Assembly: GCA_036510655.1 (NCBI GenBank)
Contig: DATCDQ010000002.1
Location: 1-64,000, forward strand
DNA length: 64,000 nucleotides
Direction of reading: 5' to 3'
Source of the DNA: Rathayibacter_A sp036510655
Lineage (GTDB): Bacteria > Actinomycetota > Actinomycetes > Actinomycetales > Microbacteriaceae
Shown: in pieces, positions 50,588 through 58,977 of the stretch
Position numbering within the stretch: the stretch's first letter is position 1
Layout of the letters: every line of letters starts with the position of its first letter
The notes under the pieces: generated by a model
Told to the model about the DNA's origin: nothing
The model's database searches: none
Seen by the model: only the letters and a program-made list of their open reading frames with translations
Program-made: the position numbers and the translations under genes

Positions 50588-52135
50588 GCGGTCCAGCGAC
50601 CAGGCGGCTTTGCTCCGAAGTCGAATGGGTTGCCGGGTGTCACCGTGCGGGGGTACCAACCAATAGACAGAGCCCTCCCGCCGAATCTTCCAATGCTGAT
50701 TGTGAATGAGCATGTGGTGATATCGACACAAAAGGATGCCGTCCGCAATATTGGTCTTTCCATGGTCCGCGGCCCACTCATAAATGTGGTGAGATTCGGC
50801 ATATGACGGTGGTCGATCGCAGTCTGGATGCATGCAGCCGCCGTCTCGGATCGCCAAGGCCACTCTCTGTTTCGCGGTGAAGATGCGTTGTTCTCGACCT
50901 ACATCCAAAGGGTTGCCATTCTCGTCAACCGTGATGTCGCGCGTTCCGACATCACAGAGTAGGCGCTCGATCATCGCGGGCGGAACAGCTTCTCCGGTCT
51001 CTTCGAGATGGCCGGTTCCCGTCAAGTTGCCGTCGGTGTCGTGCTTGTCCAACTCCGTTTTGGTGATGACGACGCGCACGCCCGGCTGCCGCGCACCGAA
51101 TCCGGTGGACGGGTCGGCGATTGCTCCCGCACGTAGGACATCCATCAGAAGGTCGAACACAAGTTGATCGTTTGTACGAGGATCGTCGCGCAGCTTTTCT
51201 GCGGCCTCTGCTTCCGCCTTGTCCACGAAGCGAGGGCCACCGCGTCGAGGACGCATCCCGGCGCTGACAATGGTGTCGATCCAAGCGGCGGACTCATCGT
51301 CGAACTCGATCCACGCCGTGCGGGCACCGTCCGCGTTGCGGCTGAAGCGCCATTTGCGCGCTGCGTATCGTCTCTCGGCCCGTTTGGTCACTCCTGCGGG
51401 GTCCAATCGGTCGCGCGCCCAGCGGGCTTGCTTGGTTAACGCATCTGTATTCATCCCGCCGGCGTCCCCAAGCAGTTCTTCTGCTGCAGCACGCAACACA
51501 TCGGCGTCGCAGTCGTCGCACGGCTGCCCGAGACCGCGGATCAAAGCTTCCGCGGCAGATGCGGTCAGCCTTCGCTCTGCCACCGCCCGCGTTACCGGCT
51601 CGAACCAGGGGAGTTCAGTCGCGGGTGTCGCGGCGGATGCTTCTCCGGAGCCATCGCTCGAATCAGCAACCGAATCCCCACCAGCCGGCTCTCCGTTTGC
51701 CTCTTCGAGAGTGCGAGCATCCGGAGTGTTGGCTATCGTCGGCGACTGCTCGGTGGCGTCGATCAGCCGAGTCGCTGCATCCGCTTCCCGCATCGCTTCA
51801 CCGAGCCGCACTTGACGGGCCGCCTCCACCCGCGATGACCCGGTGATCGATTGAACTAGATCCACCGGCGATCGCCGACCTGATCGTGCAGCCAGGCCAG
51901 AGTAGCCAAGTTCTCGATCCGAGCGAGCTGAAATGACTCCGGCGCCTGCGGCAATGATGGCGTCGGCTTCGGAACGCATTGCTGCGGCGTCTGCCATCAA
52001 AGACTGCAGTGCATCATCGTCGAATCGAGACACAAGTGCTGGAAGGGAGTCCGCGGCAGCTGACAGCTCATGCAGAGCAAGCGAGTCAGACACCCTGAGG
52101 GCGCTTTCTCTGATCTGCTGCGATATCAATGCCAT
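50576..52135 (-). CDS. DUF222 / HNH endonuclease (13E12-repeat family)
   Basis: 519 residues. A long helical DUF222 domain (about 30-370) is followed by the C-terminal HNH nuclease core: CMHPDCDRPPSYAESHHIYE, then WAADHGKTNIADGILLCRYH and HHMLIHNQHW, with the HH pair and zinc-binding Cys. Such genes are numerous in Microbacteriaceae and Mycobacteriaceae and are often near mobile elements; the biological role is not established. TAAAAT lies 6 nt before the ATG (leaderless pattern). The upstream 100 bp are unusually AT-rich, and the gene itself looks less GC-rich than its neighbours, which hints at acquisition. Confidence 0.92.
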   Translation of the reverse strand: MALISQQIRESALRVSDSLALHELSAAADSLPALVSRFDDDALQSLMADAAAMRSEADAIIAAGAGVISARSDRELGYSGLAARSGRRSPVDLVQSITGSSRVEAARQVRLGEAMREADAATRLIDATEQSPTIANTPDARTLEEANGEPAGGDSVADSSDGSGEASAATPATELPWFEPVTRAVAERRLTASAAEALIRGLGQPCDDCDADVLRAAAEELLGDAGGMNTDALTKQARWARDRLDPAGVTKRAERRYAARKWRFSRNADGARTAWIEFDDESAAWIDTIVSAGMRPRRGGPRFVDKAEAEAAEKLRDDPRTNDQLVFDLLMDVLRAGAIADPSTGFGARQPGVRVVITKTELDKHDTDGNLTGTGHLEETGEAVPPAMIERLLCDVGTRDITVDENGNPLDVGREQRIFTAKQRVALAIRDGGCMHPDCDRPPSYAESHHIYEWAADHGKTNIADGILLCRYHHMLIHNQHWKIRREGSVYWLVPPHGDTRQPIRLRSKAAWSLDRKVG

Positions 52136-52461
52136 GGATCGATTTTATCATGAATCGTTGCTAGTTACTATAGTCAAGTGATAAGAAGTCTTTGACAGTC
52201 GTAGATATATTCGATTAAATACCTTTTTGAGTGTCTGGAGTGATGTAGCGGCTGGGCGTGGATACAGTTACGTCGCGGGCGTCGCGGGCGTCGCGGGCGT
52301 CGCGACTCCGCTCGACGCATGCTGGAACCTGGGGTCGACCACAATGGGCGGCCAGTCAAGCGTTGACGTAGCGTGCTGTGGTCGCCACAGTAGGAGCCAC
52401 CACTGACAGCGCGCGCCCCGTGCCCCCGTGCGCCGCGCGCGTCACGTTGCCGGCTGCTGGC
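52136..52461. other. Intergenic region: AT-rich promoter zone and 9-bp repeats
   Basis: 52136-52240 is strongly AT-rich compared with the rest of the window and holds the HNH gene promoter. At 52272-52298 GTCGCGGGC is repeated three times in tandem, with a partial fourth. No gene is recognised up to the rhodanese stop. Confidence 0.6.
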
Positions 52462-52905
52462 TCAGGGCTCCGCCGTCACGAGCGGATCGGCAACCTGGGT
52501 CACGACAGCGAGCGGATCGGCAACCTGGGTCACAGCGGCTGTGGCCCGCTCCACCGGGAATCCGTTGCGAACCCAATATTCGTAGCCACCGACCAGCTCA
52601 CGAGCGTCGAAGCCCGCGGCCAGCAGCTCTCGTGCAGCGTGCGTCGCCCCGTTGCAGCCGGGCCCCCAGCCGTAGACGACGAGCGTCTGGTCGCGCGGCA
52701 GCGTGACGATTTGTCCGGTCCGCGTGTCACTCGGCAGGTGCACTGCGCCCACGATGTGTCCGTGATCCCAGGAGAGTTGCTTGCGGGTGTCAACCAATAC
52801 GCAGGTGCCCTCGGCCTGCGCGTTGTGTGCCGCGACAATGTCGATCTCGTACGCCAGCCTGGCGTCTACGTAAGCGAGGAGGGCTACCCGCGTCGCCGCA
52901 GTCAT
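52462..52905 (-). CDS. Rhodanese-like domain protein
   Basis: 147 residues from the ATG at 52903-52905; a longer frame reading back to 53034 has no family support. The single rhodanese domain shows CVLVDTRKQLSWDHGHIVGA, VHLPSD and the active-site loop VVYGWGPGCNGA with the persulfide-forming Cys. It may move sulfur or detoxify. The C-terminus carries VTQVADPL twice, from a 25-bp duplication (52479-52503, 52509-52533) outside the domain. Confidence 0.82.
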   Translation of the reverse strand: MTAATRVALLAYVDARLAYEIDIVAAHNAQAEGTCVLVDTRKQLSWDHGHIVGAVHLPSDTRTGQIVTLPRDQTLVVYGWGPGCNGATHAARELLAAGFDARELVGGYEYWVRNGFPVERATAAVTQVADPLAVVTQVADPLVTAEP

Positions 52906-52927
52906 GACGCTACCCACGACACTGCCA

Positions 52928-53584
52928 TCATGACGCGGCCGGCTGCTGGCTGCCGTCAAGCAGCGAGGCAAGCATCGGCAACTGGGATTCGTCCTCCAGT
53001 GCGGAGCCCACCGCGACGACGCGCGCTCCCGCATCCAGGAAGCCCCGCGCGTTGCCCGCGCTCATGCCACCGGTGGCCACGAAGGTCGCCTGCGGGAACG
53101 GGCCGTGCATCGCGCCGAACCAGCCTGCCCCGAGAACGGATGCGGGGAACGCCTTGAGCCAGGTCAGTCCCTCTTTGAGTGCCAACTGTACTTCGGTGGC
53201 GGTGCCGACACCGGGCAGCGACGGCAGCCCAACCTTGGCGGATGCTCGCACCACCTCGAGATCGAACCCTGGGCTCACCGTGAACCCCGCGCCCGCCCCG
53301 AGTGCAGCGGCCACCTGCTCGACCGAGATCACCGTGCCTGCGCCGACGAGCTTGCCGCGCTCACGTGCGGCAGCGGCAACGGCGCGAAGCGCGGCCACGT
53401 CATCCGGCGTCTGAATGGGCACCTCGACGACGTCGATGCCGAGGTTCCACGCGGTGGTGGCAACCGCAAGGCTGCGCTCTGCTCCCATGCCGCGCATGAT
53501 CGCCATGAGCGGCGCCGAGCTGAAAATGTCGCCGAACTGCGAATTGTCGAGCATCGAATTGTCGTGCATGGAATTGTCGGGCAT
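52928..53584 (-). CDS. KDPG/KHG-type aldolase
   Basis: 218 residues of the class I aldolase barrel. The Schiff-base Lys is in LTWLKAFPASVLGA, the catalytic Glu in GIDVVEVPIQTPDD, and the phosphate site in FVATGGMSAGNARGFLDAGA. It cleaves 2-keto-3-deoxy-6-phosphogluconate (or a close relative) to pyruvate and glyceraldehyde 3-phosphate. It lies 7 nt after the kinase gene, a natural KDG kinase-KDPG aldolase pair. The N-terminus has an extra (M-x)DNS repeat (PDNSMHDNSMLDNSQF) with several possible Met starts, so the first 15 residues are uncertain. Confidence 0.9.
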   Translation of the reverse strand: MPDNSMHDNSMLDNSQFGDIFSSAPLMAIMRGMGAERSLAVATTAWNLGIDVVEVPIQTPDDVAALRAVAAAARERGKLVGAGTVISVEQVAAALGAGAGFTVSPGFDLEVVRASAKVGLPSLPGVGTATEVQLALKEGLTWLKAFPASVLGAGWFGAMHGPFPQATFVATGGMSAGNARGFLDAGARVVAVGSALEDESQLPMLASLLDGSQQPAAS

Positions 53585-53591
53585 GGTCGCA

Positions 53592-54518
53592 CTACGCCTT
53601 TCCTGTGGTCGTGGTTGATTCGCCGATGAAATCACTGGTCGAGAGCAACACCAATCGTGCGCGCTCGTGTCCGCACCGCAACCGGTCGAGCGCTGTCTCA
53701 CCGCGGAGCAGGGCGGCGAGGTACCCCGCTGCGAACGCGTCGCCCGCGCCCACGGCCTCGACGACATCCGTTGGTATCGCCGGTGCGAAGACGCTGACGC
53801 CGCCCGTGAATTCCGTGGCGCCGACGCTGCCGTCTTTGACGACGAGCCGCTCAGGTAGCGGCAGGAGCGCCCGCACGTCATCTGCGCTGTCGCAACCCCA
53901 CAGGGCGTGCGCTTCGTCCAGGCCGACGAAGACGAGGTCGGCGCGGTTCGCCAATGAAGACAGCGCGGCGCTCGCCACACCGTCAGCCCACAGCGCCTGC
54001 CGATGGTTCACGTCAAAGCTGAGGATCACGTTGCTTGTCGCGTTGCTTCCGCCAACGCGTTCGACCACGTCCTCGACCAATGCGGCACAACTTTCCGACA
54101 GGGCGGGAGTGATTCCGGAGAGGTGCACGACCTCGGCAGCTTCGAGCGGAATATTCGCCACCGTGGCGGGGCTCATGCGGGATGCTGCCGAGCCACGGCG
54201 GTAGTACAGCACGCCGCGCCCGGGATCTTTGAAATACACGCCGGTGGGGGCAGCCGCATCGAACGAGACCCAGCGGATGTCCACGCCGTGACGCTCGACG
54301 GAGCGCACAATGCGCCGCCCGAGCACATCGTCGCCCACGGCACTCACCCAGGCCGACGTGACGCCGATCTCAGCAAGATGGGATGCCACGTTCGACTCCG
54401 CACCCCCGGCGTGGAGGCGCAAATCCTGAGCCGTTGCGAGCGACTCGGCTCTCGCAGGGGCGACCAGCGCCATCGTCTCGCCGATGGTGATCACGCGAGG
54501 AATTGTCTGAACGGACAC
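53592..54518 (-). CDS. PfkB family sugar kinase (2-keto-3-deoxygluconate kinase-like)
   Basis: 308 residues of the ribokinase fold: RVITIGETMALVAP at the start, LRLHAGGAESNVASHLAEIG, the NH-R substrate segment SFDVNHRQALW and the ATP/catalytic GAGDAFAAGYLAALL with Asp. The pairing with a KDPG aldolase suggests 2-keto-3-deoxygluconate as substrate. The start is a GTG 6 nt after CATAGT (leaderless pattern). It is divergent from the deacylase gene, with inverted repeats between. Confidence 0.9.
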   Translation of the reverse strand: MSVQTIPRVITIGETMALVAPARAESLATAQDLRLHAGGAESNVASHLAEIGVTSAWVSAVGDDVLGRRIVRSVERHGVDIRWVSFDAAAPTGVYFKDPGRGVLYYRRGSAASRMSPATVANIPLEAAEVVHLSGITPALSESCAALVEDVVERVGGSNATSNVILSFDVNHRQALWADGVASAALSSLANRADLVFVGLDEAHALWGCDSADDVRALLPLPERLVVKDGSVGATEFTGGVSVFAPAIPTDVVEAVGAGDAFAAGYLAALLRGETALDRLRCGHERARLVLLSTSDFIGESTTTTGKA

Positions 54519-54531
54519 AGCCCAACTATGC

Positions 54532-54564
54532 GCACATTGTGTGCTCTCTGCAACTTGCGTTGCA
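54532..54564. promoter_or_regulatory. Two inverted repeats in the divergent kinase/deacylase promoter
   Basis: GCACA-TTG-TGTGC (54532-54544) and TGCAAC-TTGC-GTTGCA (54549-54564) are both perfect inverted repeats in the 138-bp divergent spacer. The second is the better operator candidate for the IclR-type regulator encoded at 56263. The first overlaps the kinase promoter region. Confidence 0.5.
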
Positions 54565-54656
54565 ATATTTGCACAGTGTGAATGGCGAGCAATCTATACT
54601 CGTCTCTCGTATGCACCTGCTTCGAGAGCAGAAGCAGCACGGGAAAGGATCAAAGC

Positions 54657-56255
54657 ATGCGAGTGGTGCTGTCCGGAGGAACGATCGTGGACCACACCGG
54701 GATGCGACGCGCGGATGTCGCGACCGATGGCCACACCATTGCCGAAGTCGGTGACGTCGTCGCCCGGCCCGACGATCACGTCATCGACTGCCGAGGACGT
54801 TTCGTGCTGCCCGGTTTCGTCGACGCGCACTCGCATGCCGACGGCTTGATGACCGACGATGCCGTGCAGCGCTCCCTGCTCAAGCAGGGTGTGACCAGCG
54901 TGATCGCAGGTCAAGACGGCGTCTCCTTCGCACCCGGTGACGGAGCGTACGCGTCCGAATACTTCGCTGCGATCAACGGTGAGCATCCGACCTATTCGGG
55001 TTGTGGAGTCGCAGAGTTTCTCTCCGCGGTCGACGGGCGCTCCCGGCTCAACGGGGCGTATCTCGTTCCGGCCGGCACCGTGCGCTGGGAGGTGTGCGGA
55101 CGCTCCAGCTCATCTGCCAGTGCCGCCCAGCGCGAGGCGATGGCATCCCTCGTCGAACAAGGAATGCGCGACGGCGCCGTCGGCCTGTCCACCGGACTCG
55201 ATTACGTGCCCGGCATCTTCGCCGACGCCGACGAGATCGCGGCGCTCTGTGAGCCGGTCGCTCGCGCCGGCGGCGTCTACGTCACGCACATGCGCGGCGG
55301 ATACGAAGCCAATTCCGCAGCGGGCGTCGAGGAGATTTCGCGCATCGCGGAAGCGTGCGGCGTGCGGATCCACATCTCGCACTTCCACGCAGACGCTCAG
55401 ATCGTGCATCAACAACTGGACGTGCTGCGCCGCGCGGGCGTCGATGCAACGTTCGACGCATACCCATACACCCGGGGCTGCACCCTGCTCGGAATGCCGC
55501 TTCTGCCACCGGAGCTGTCCGCGCTGCCCGTTGCCACCGTCGTCAGGCTGCTCGGCGAGCCATCCGAGCGACTCCGCCTGCGCCGCGACTGGTTCCCGAA
55601 CGTCGCGCGGAACGCGAGCCTCGGCCCAGAATGGCCGACCATGATCACGCTTGCCCACATCGCGGCTCCCGAATTCGGCTGGGCTCACGGGCACACCATT
55701 GCGGATGCCGCCACCCGAGCAGGCACCGACGCCATCGATTTCGTGCTGGACGTCCTCGCAGCATCCCGCCTGCAGGTCAATGCCGTCATGGCGGTGCGGC
55801 ATGAACGATCGGTCGAGGAACTGGCGCGCATCTTCTCGCACCCGCAGCACATGGGCGGCTCCGACGGCATCTTCATCGGGGCACACCCCCACCCGCGCAG
55901 CCGGGGCACGTTCGCCCGCTACCTGCGCGAGTACGTTCGCGAGACCGGAACCTGGTCGTGGCCGGATGCTGCGCAGCACCTGTCCGCTGCGCCTGCGTCT
56001 CGCTTCGCACTGGGGGGTCGCGGAGAAGTCGCTCCCGGTTGGGTCGCAGACCTCATCGTCGTCGACCCGCACACGGTGGGTGACACCGCGACGTATCGGG
56101 AGCCGCTACAGGATGCCGTGGGCATCGACGACGTGCTCGTGGCCGGCGTGCCGGTGCTCGCGGACGGCGCACTCGAGGACAGCGCCGTCGCCGACAGTGC
56201 CCTCGTCGGCGGGTACCCCGGCCGTGGCCTGCGCCGCGAGCGCGCGGACGGGTAG
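54657..56255 (+). CDS. D-aminoacylase-family N-acyl deacylase (amidohydrolase superfamily)
   Basis: 532 residues from the ATG at 54657 (AAAGGA upstream); a longer frame is rejected. Metal-site motifs are FVDAHSHADG (His58, His60), VTHMRGGYE, HISHFH and GSDGIFIGAHPHPRSRGTFA. The segment that is GNCG in classical D-aminoacylases, with a zinc-binding Cys, reads AGQDGVS here, so Asp87 stands at the Cys position. This points to a separate subfamily. The neighbours (KDG kinase, KDPG aldolase, RidA) suggest an N-acylated amino-sugar acid as substrate rather than a plain N-acyl-D-amino acid. This is inference. Confidence 0.85.
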   Translation: MRVVLSGGTIVDHTGMRRADVATDGHTIAEVGDVVARPDDHVIDCRGRFVLPGFVDAHSHADGLMTDDAVQRSLLKQGVTSVIAGQDGVSFAPGDGAYASEYFAAINGEHPTYSGCGVAEFLSAVDGRSRLNGAYLVPAGTVRWEVCGRSSSSASAAQREAMASLVEQGMRDGAVGLSTGLDYVPGIFADADEIAALCEPVARAGGVYVTHMRGGYEANSAAGVEEISRIAEACGVRIHISHFHADAQIVHQQLDVLRRAGVDATFDAYPYTRGCTLLGMPLLPPELSALPVATVVRLLGEPSERLRLRRDWFPNVARNASLGPEWPTMITLAHIAAPEFGWAHGHTIADAATRAGTDAIDFVLDVLAASRLQVNAVMAVRHERSVEELARIFSHPQHMGGSDGIFIGAHPHPRSRGTFARYLREYVRETGTWSWPDAAQHLSAAPASRFALGGRGEVAPGWVADLIVVDPHTVGDTATYREPLQDAVGIDDVLVAGVPVLADGALEDSAVADSALVGGYPGRGLRRERADG

Positions 56256-56262
56256 CGGGGCG

Positions 56263-56994
56263 ATGTCGCAAAGTGTCAAGCGTGCAGCGCACATCGTCGA
56301 CTCGATCGCTACGGCGCCGAAGTCGGTGGCGCAACTCGCTGAGGAGTTCGCGCTGCATCGCTCAACCATGTTCCGCGAATTGCAGACGCTCGAAGAAGTC
56401 GGTTACGTTCGTCGGCGCAACGATGGCACCTATGCGCTCGCCTTCCGGCTGGTCGCCCTCGGGCAGGCCTCGCTGGAGAGTCTCGACCTGCGGCAGGCAG
56501 CCTTTGCCACCGTGCGCCGGCTGCACCAGCGCGTCGGCAATACGGTGCACGTGGCCGCGCTGATGGACGACTCGATCATCTATGTCGACAAAGTCGAAGA
56601 TGCAAGTGGTTTGCGGATGTACTCGCGTGTGGGTTCGCCCGTGCGTCCACACTGCAGTGCGGTGGGCAAGGCGATTCTCGCGTACCTCCCCAGGTCAGAG
56701 CGCGATTCGGTGCTCGCGGGAACCGACTGGAAAAAGTACACCGATTCGACGATCACCACCTACTCGGCACTTGCTGCCGAGTTGGACACTGTTGCCGAGC
56801 AGGGTTGGGCCGCAGACCGCGGCGAGTTCGAAGACTTCATCAACTGTGTGGCTGTGCCCATCATGGTGTCCTCGCACATCGTCGGTGCGCTCTCGATCAC
56901 GGCGATTCGGATGGTTCAGAATCTCGAACAACTCCTGCCCCAGGTTCCACGGATGCAGCGGACGGCCGCCGCGATTTCCCGAGAACTCGGGTAA
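56263..56994 (+). CDS. IclR family transcriptional regulator
   Basis: 243 residues from the ATG at 56263, 7 nt after the deacylase stop; a longer frame inside that gene is rejected. The winged helix is APKSVAQLAEEFALHRSTMF then RELQTLEEVGYVRR, and the IclR effector domain has GSPVRPHCSAVGKAILAYLP and VAVPIMVSSHIVGALSITAI. It probably controls the deacylase, kinase and aldolase genes, and perhaps the RidA and transporter genes, in response to a pathway intermediate. Confidence 0.9.
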   Translation: MSQSVKRAAHIVDSIATAPKSVAQLAEEFALHRSTMFRELQTLEEVGYVRRRNDGTYALAFRLVALGQASLESLDLRQAAFATVRRLHQRVGNTVHVAALMDDSIIYVDKVEDASGLRMYSRVGSPVRPHCSAVGKAILAYLPRSERDSVLAGTDWKKYTDSTITTYSALAAELDTVAEQGWAADRGEFEDFINCVAVPIMVSSHIVGALSITAIRMVQNLEQLLPQVPRMQRTAAAISRELG

Positions 56995-57025
56995 CGGCCC
57001 GAGCTGATGCCCGAGCCGTTACCCG
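56988..57025. terminator. Hairpin between convergent IclR and RidA genes
   Basis: CGGGTAACGGC (56988-56998, covering the iclR stop) pairs perfectly with GCCGTTACCCG (57015-57025) across a 16-nt loop. It can serve both directions. Confidence 0.75.
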
Positions 57026-57044
57026 CCCCCGTGGCTGAGTCCGC

Positions 57045-57431
57045 CTACTTGCCGGCGGGAATGACGGCGACGACGTCGATCTCAACCCGGATGCCCACCA
57101 GCTGAGACCCGACCGTGGTGCGCACGGGGTAGGGCTTCGTGAAGAACTCTCCATAGGCGGCGTTGAACTCCGCGAAGTCGGCGAGGTCGGCCAGGTGCAC
57201 CGTCGTCTTCACACAGTCATCCATGGTGAGTCCGCGCGCGGCAAGAACCGCCTGCACGTTGCGCAGCACCTGACGAGTCTGCTCGGCCACCGTGTCGGCG
57301 ACGGCTCCGTCAGCTGCAGGATTCTGCGGGCCGAACCCGGCGGTGTACAGGAACCCGTTCGCCTCGATGCCCTGGCTGTACGGGCCGGCCGGTTGCGGTG
57401 CGTTCTCGGTGTAGACGGCGCTTTTCGCCAT
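57045..57431 (-). CDS. RidA family enamine/imine deaminase
   Basis: 128 residues from the ATG at 57429-57431 (AAGGAGA upstream). The family signature NAPQPAGPYSQGIEANGFLY starts the domain. The substrate-binding Arg lies in YPVRTTVGSQ and the trimer-typical end is GIRVEIDVVAVIPAGK. RidA hydrolyses reactive enamines and imines released by PLP-dependent dehydratases or lyases. Its place beside a deacylase and KDG-type genes suggests that an ammonia lyase or dehydratase works in the same pathway, although none is encoded here. Confidence 0.92.
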   Translation of the reverse strand: MAKSAVYTENAPQPAGPYSQGIEANGFLYTAGFGPQNPAADGAVADTVAEQTRQVLRNVQAVLAARGLTMDDCVKTTVHLADLADFAEFNAAYGEFFTKPYPVRTTVGSQLVGIRVEIDVVAVIPAGK

Positions 57432-57471
57432 GGATGTTTCTCCTTCTTTTGGGGCCAATACCGGTTGTGCG

Positions 57472-58809
57472 CTATACGAGCGGGTGGAGCCGACCCGCGT
57501 GCTCCACATCGGGCCGGAGGGTCGCGTACGCGGTGGCGACAACGCCGATGAGTGCGATAACAGCGGCGAAGACGATGATCGGCCAAATCGAGCCGAACGC
57601 CAGCGAGAGCGCTGTGGCGATCAATGGCGCGAACCCACCGAGCATGTTCGAGAACTGGTACCCGATGTTCACACCGGTGATGCGCGCCTCGACATCGAAC
57701 ATCTCGGTGAGCATTGTCTGCAGCGTACCTTGCATCGCAACACCGGGAATGACGAAGCCGATGACCATACCGAGCCAGATCAGGACCGCGACATCCGTAC
57801 TGTAGAGCGCGAAAGCAGGATAGAGCAGGAGCGCGAACACGATGCACGCGGCGATGTAGAACCTGCGGCGACCGACCTTGTCAGAGACCCAACCCCAGAA
57901 CGGTGCTGCGAAGATCTGCAGGACGCCGACGATCATGGTGCCGATGAAACCGACCTGCGCGTGCGTGCCTTTTGAAACCATGAAGGCGAGTCCGAACGTC
58001 AGCACGATGTAACCGGCAATGCTTTGCGGCAGTCCGATGAGGATGCCGAGGATCGCGTTCTTCGGATGACGGAAGGCTTCCTTCAGCGGGTTCGTGCGCT
58101 TGATCTGCCCAAGTTGAACGGCCTGGGTGTGCGCTGTGAACTCCTCAGGTTCCTCCAGCTTTGAGCGCAGCACGACAGCGACGACGGCGAGCACGAGGGC
58201 GAAGATGAACGGGATGCGCCATCCCCAGGTCATGAAGAACGATGCGGAACCTGCGCCGAGTAAGGCCATGAAACCGGCGGATGCGACGTTGGCAATCCCG
58301 GCGCCGCTGATCAGGAGCGCACCGAACAGGCCGCGTCGTCCGACCGGCGCGTGCTCGATCACGAGAGTTGCGGCCGCGCCCATCTCGCCGCCGACGAACA
58401 GGCCTTGCAGCAACCGGAACAGCAGCAGCAGGATCGGCGCGACGATCCCGATTGTTGCGAATGACGGGGTCAGGCCGATCGCCGCCGTGCAGATTCCCAT
58501 GCCGATCACGGTGGCCATCAGCGCGGGTTTGCGCCCGAAGCGATCGCCGATGTAACCCCAGAAGAGGCCGCCGATGGGGCGCAGCAAGAAGCCGAACGCG
58601 AAGCTGGCGAACGATTCGAGTGTGGCGACGGTTGGGTTGTCGTTCGGGAAGAATACCGTCGGAAACACGACAGCCGCCGCGAGCCCATACAGGTAGTAGT
58701 CGTAATACTCCATCAGCGTGCCGATGGCACCGGCAGCGACCATGCGGCGTTGCTTCGGCGTTATCGCGGATGCCCACGACTGACGTTGTGTTCCTTGTGC
58801 TTGGACCAT
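57472..58809 (-). CDS. MFS transporter, metabolite:H+ symporter (MHS) family
   Basis: 445 residues, 12 TM helices, AAGGAGG ribosome binding site. MHS signatures are AAGAIGTLMEYYDYYLYGLA, ASFAFGFLLRPIGGLFWGYI, GDRFGRKPAL and the loop LLLFRLLQGLFVGGEMGAAA. Relatives import organic acids, proline/betaine, shikimate or related solutes with protons. It lies 40 bp upstream of the RidA gene on the same strand and is the likely importer of the substrate of this cluster. Confidence 0.92.
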   Translation of the reverse strand: MVQAQGTQRQSWASAITPKQRRMVAAGAIGTLMEYYDYYLYGLAAAVVFPTVFFPNDNPTVATLESFASFAFGFLLRPIGGLFWGYIGDRFGRKPALMATVIGMGICTAAIGLTPSFATIGIVAPILLLLFRLLQGLFVGGEMGAAATLVIEHAPVGRRGLFGALLISGAGIANVASAGFMALLGAGSASFFMTWGWRIPFIFALVLAVVAVVLRSKLEEPEEFTAHTQAVQLGQIKRTNPLKEAFRHPKNAILGILIGLPQSIAGYIVLTFGLAFMVSKGTHAQVGFIGTMIVGVLQIFAAPFWGWVSDKVGRRRFYIAACIVFALLLYPAFALYSTDVAVLIWLGMVIGFVIPGVAMQGTLQTMLTEMFDVEARITGVNIGYQFSNMLGGFAPLIATALSLAFGSIWPIIVFAAVIALIGVVATAYATLRPDVEHAGRLHPLV

Positions 58810-58912
58810 TGAAGCCTCCTTGCTTGTGGTGAAGATCCCGGGTTACGTGATGACGGTCTCTGGTCGGCGCACCGTATGACCGTTAGTCAAAATAGCACAC
58901 GAGTGAACAATA

Positions 58913-58939
58913 TGTCTATGCCGCTAACACTTTGTCTAT
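58913..58939. promoter_or_regulatory. Direct repeats in the transporter/regulator divergent promoter
   Basis: TGTCTAT occurs at 58913-58919 and 58933-58939, 20 bp apart (two helical turns) in the AT-richer part of the divergent spacer. They are candidate half-sites for the YheO-type regulator. No further evidence. Confidence 0.35.
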
Positions 58940-58977
58940 CGAGTAGTGTGGTAGCACCGTCTGAAGCCGAGGGAGGC

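Noticed and set aside
55651..56262. N-terminal extension of the IclR regulator
   Set aside because: It is the shifted frame of the deacylase gene; the winged helix begins at MSQSVKRAAH (56263).
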